Assembly (NCBI RefSeq): GCF_004345705.1
Contig: NZ_SLWV01000020.1
Location: 7,026-71,025, forward strand
Reading direction: 5' to 3'
Length of the DNA: 64,000 nucleotides
Source: Marinisporobacter balticus
Lineage (GTDB): Bacteria; Bacillota; Clostridia; Peptostreptococcales; Thermotaleaceae
Shown: positions 62,253 to 64,000 of the stretch, one piece after another
Position numbering within the stretch: position 1 is the stretch's first letter
Layout: every line of letters starts with the position of its first letter
Made by a program: the position numbers and the translations under genes
Notes under the pieces: generated by a model
The model's database searches: none
What the model was told of the DNA's origin: nothing
What the model saw: the letters and a program-made list of their open reading frames with translations, nothing else

Positions 62253-63882
62253 ATCTACTGAGCAACATATTGATATCGAGGAGCTGCTGATTTAATTCCA
62301 AAAGCTTATTTTTCAACTGATCATATTCTTTTTTAAGCAGTTTGTCATCAATCAGCATATCGGTTTTACGGGCTAGATGATCAAAGGTATTATAAACATC
62401 TTGCAATTCTTTGAGGATATTTTCTTTTTTCTTTAAAGGTTCTAATATTTCACCAGAATAACTTTTTAGCATATTGTCTTTTACTTCAAATATATATCCC
62501 ATGTTTGGTACAATTGTATCAACACCCAACTTTTCTTCAAGCAATTTTGCAAACGTTTCAGCAGATTCTTCTTCACCATGGACTACAAATATTTTTTTAG
62601 GAAGATTTTTAAAAGCCTTTAACCAAATAATTAAATCTTTCTGATCTGCATGACCTGAGAAGCCTTCGATACTATATATTTCAGCTTTAACAGCAATTTC
62701 TTCACCCAGAAGTCTTACTTTTTTAACGCCTTCATTTAATTGACGACCAAGAGTGCCTTCAGCTTGATAGCCTACAAAAATGACGCTATTATTTTTATCC
62801 CATAGATTATGTTTCAGATGATGACGAACACGTCCTGCGTTACACATGCCACTAGCAGAAATAATTACCTTTGGATAGGGTTGGTTATTTAATCGCATAG
62901 ATTCCTTTTGACTATTTACATAGTAAAGATTTTCAAAATGAAAGGGGTCATCACCGCTTAAAATCAATTTTTTTGTTGTATCATCAAAGCCAGAAGAATT
63001 ACGTCGATAGACTTCTGTTGCGGATATTGCCATGGGGCTGTCTATATATATAGGCACTTTCATAAAGTTTTCTAGTTCTTTGGTATGGGCATAGTATTTA
63101 TTTAATTCATAGATTAGTTCTTGAGTTCTGTTGATCGCGAAAGATGGAATGATTACTGTGCCACCACGTAAAGCTGTTTTATTAATAATATCGATTAATT
63201 CTTTTGTTCTTTCTTCTATTTTTTCATGAAGTCTATTTCCATAAGTTGATTCCACAATAATATAATCAGCTTCTTCAATAAATTCAGGATCTTTTAGAAG
63301 GGGCTTATTTTTCATACCTAAATCGCCTGTGAAAACGATTTTGGCAGTTTTATTATTTTCAGTAACCCAGAGTTCAATAATAGAGGAACCTAATATATGC
63401 CCCGCATCTTTGAAACGAACCGTAATGTCTTCGTTTAGTCTAATCGTTTGATCATATAGACAAGGATCAAAATAATTTAGACTGACTTTAGCATCTGCAG
63501 CAGTATAGAGAGGCTCAAGTAATGGAAGCCCAGCTCTTTTACGTTTATTATTTTCCCATGTGGCATCAGATTCTTGAATATGTCCACTATCCACTAACAT
63601 GATATCACATAAATCTTTCGTTGCTTTAGTAGTAACGATTTTTCCATTAAAACCATCTTTGACTAATTTTGGAATTCTACCACTATGATCAATATGGGCA
63701 TGACTGAGTAGAAGAAAATCCATTTGAGTAGGATCAAATTCAAAATCTTTAAAGTTTAATTTTTCTAGTTGCTTGCTACCTTGAAATAAACCACAATCTA
63801 ATAATATTTTATATTTGTTTGTGCTAATTAAATAATTTGAACCCGTCACTACTTTTGCTGCCCCTAAAAACTGTATTTGCAT
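62251..63882 (-). CDS. Beta-CASP metallo-beta-lactamase, RNA-processing type
   Basis: A 543-residue ribonuclease-like protein of the CPSF73/YsgG-type MBL group. It has the zinc motif LLSHAHIDHSGRIP, the second histidine region DAGHILGSSIIELW, FTGDLGMKNKPLL, the beta-CASP cap (SFAINRTQELIYEL; VIISASGMCNAGRVRHH) and a C-terminal RMMBL domain (FSGHADQKDLIIWL). A Lys/Leu-rich helix closes the protein. The start is ATG at 63882, 7 bp after AAAGGGGGA; an ATG 6 bp upstream touches the ribosome site. The gene runs against its neighbours. Bases 63883-64000 hold its leader only. Confidence 0.9.
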   Translation of the reverse strand: MQIQFLGAAKVVTGSNYLISTNKYKILLDCGLFQGSKQLEKLNFKDFEFDPTQMDFLLLSHAHIDHSGRIPKLVKDGFNGKIVTTKATKDLCDIMLVDSGHIQESDATWENNKRKRAGLPLLEPLYTAADAKVSLNYFDPCLYDQTIRLNEDITVRFKDAGHILGSSIIELWVTENNKTAKIVFTGDLGMKNKPLLKDPEFIEEADYIIVESTYGNRLHEKIEERTKELIDIINKTALRGGTVIIPSFAINRTQELIYELNKYYAHTKELENFMKVPIYIDSPMAISATEVYRRNSSGFDDTTKKLILSGDDPFHFENLYYVNSQKESMRLNNQPYPKVIISASGMCNAGRVRHHLKHNLWDKNNSVIFVGYQAEGTLGRQLNEGVKKVRLLGEEIAVKAEIYSIEGFSGHADQKDLIIWLKAFKNLPKKIFVVHGEEESAETFAKLLEEKLGVDTIVPNMGYIFEVKDNMLKSYSGEILEPLKKKENILKELQDVYNTFDHLARKTDMLIDDKLLKKEYDQLKNKLLELNQQLLDINMLLSR

Positions 63883-64000
63883 GGTCATTCCCCCTTTTAA
63901 TATGAGAGTTCTCACAGAAACTCATCTGCCCCTGTGATTACTCTCTTTTATTAATTTAATTTTTTATCGATTCCCCCATTTTTTTTTGCATAAAATACTT

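Overview
The window is low-GC, densely packed Firmicutes DNA with strong AGGAGG-type ribosome binding sites. The gene content fits a strictly anaerobic, amino-acid-fermenting member of the Clostridia: ferredoxin-dependent 2-oxoacid oxidoreductase, Ptb/Buk, a molybdenum aldehyde oxidoreductase, a hybrid cluster protein and the cdaA-cdaR-glmM-glmS block. I do not assign a genus; an Alkaliphilus/Crassaminicella-like lineage is only a guess. I saw no tRNA, rRNA or CRISPR array.

Region 1 (1-15539) is core chromosome. The 3' part of cdaA and cdaR (c-di-AMP synthesis and its regulator) are followed by an energy island: a sigma-54 activator, a sigma-54 (-24/-12) promoter, ptb, buk, a P-loop ATPase and a four-subunit 2-oxoacid:ferredoxin oxidoreductase. 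Together these should turn branched-chain or related 2-oxoacids into acyl-CoA, acyl-phosphate and finally acid plus ATP. A CstA-type transporter, glmM, a glmS ribozyme and glmS follow.

Region 2 (15545-29993) is a complete Tn7-like transposon of 14,449 bp. It sits 25 bp after the glmS stop codon and is flanked by the 5-bp target duplication AATTC. It carries all five Tn7 genes, tnsA, B, C, D and E. The glmS-proximal end has four TnsB-like sites at a 20-bp period and the distal end has three spread sites, as in classical Tn7. Behind tnsE lies a decayed second tnsE fragment. The cargo is a three-gene module: a protein with two GHKL ATPase domains and a kinase-like H-box, a receiver-like partner, and a cytosine-C5 DNA methyltransferase. 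This is the best candidate here for an undescribed defence or epigenetic system. The native glmS terminator is stranded just beyond the distal end.

Region 3 (about 30340-50830) is centred on molybdenum or tungsten. After a remnant of a DUF234-type ATPase come a MoeA-like protein, a Mop-type aldehyde oxidoreductase, a large FAD/Fe-S oxidoreductase and a run of partly uncharacterised genes: small zinc-ribbon protein, methyltransferase, C-GCAxxG-C-C protein, radical SAM protein, adenylate-forming ligase, XdhC, MobA-like NTP transferase with HD domain, and histidine phosphatase. A GAF/PAS/AAA+ regulator with an aberrant GAFTGA loop, a molybdate/tungstate ABC transporter and a DUF364 protein complete it. 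A decayed copy of part of the regulator and a 5'-truncated yitT follow.

Region 4 (50940-56843) looks like a nitrosative or redox stress unit: a Crp/Fnr regulator with a palindromic operator at its promoter, a cytosolic solute-binding-like protein with a DUF1858 domain, a HypB/UreG-like GTPase, an unusual ABC ATPase, a 24-residue small ORF and hcp. Region 5 (56968-64000) holds single genes: a TPR protein, a TerD/zinc-ribbon/TerB protein, a DEDDh exonuclease, a secreted SGNH hydrolase, a hemolysin III family protein and a beta-CASP metallo-beta-lactamase.
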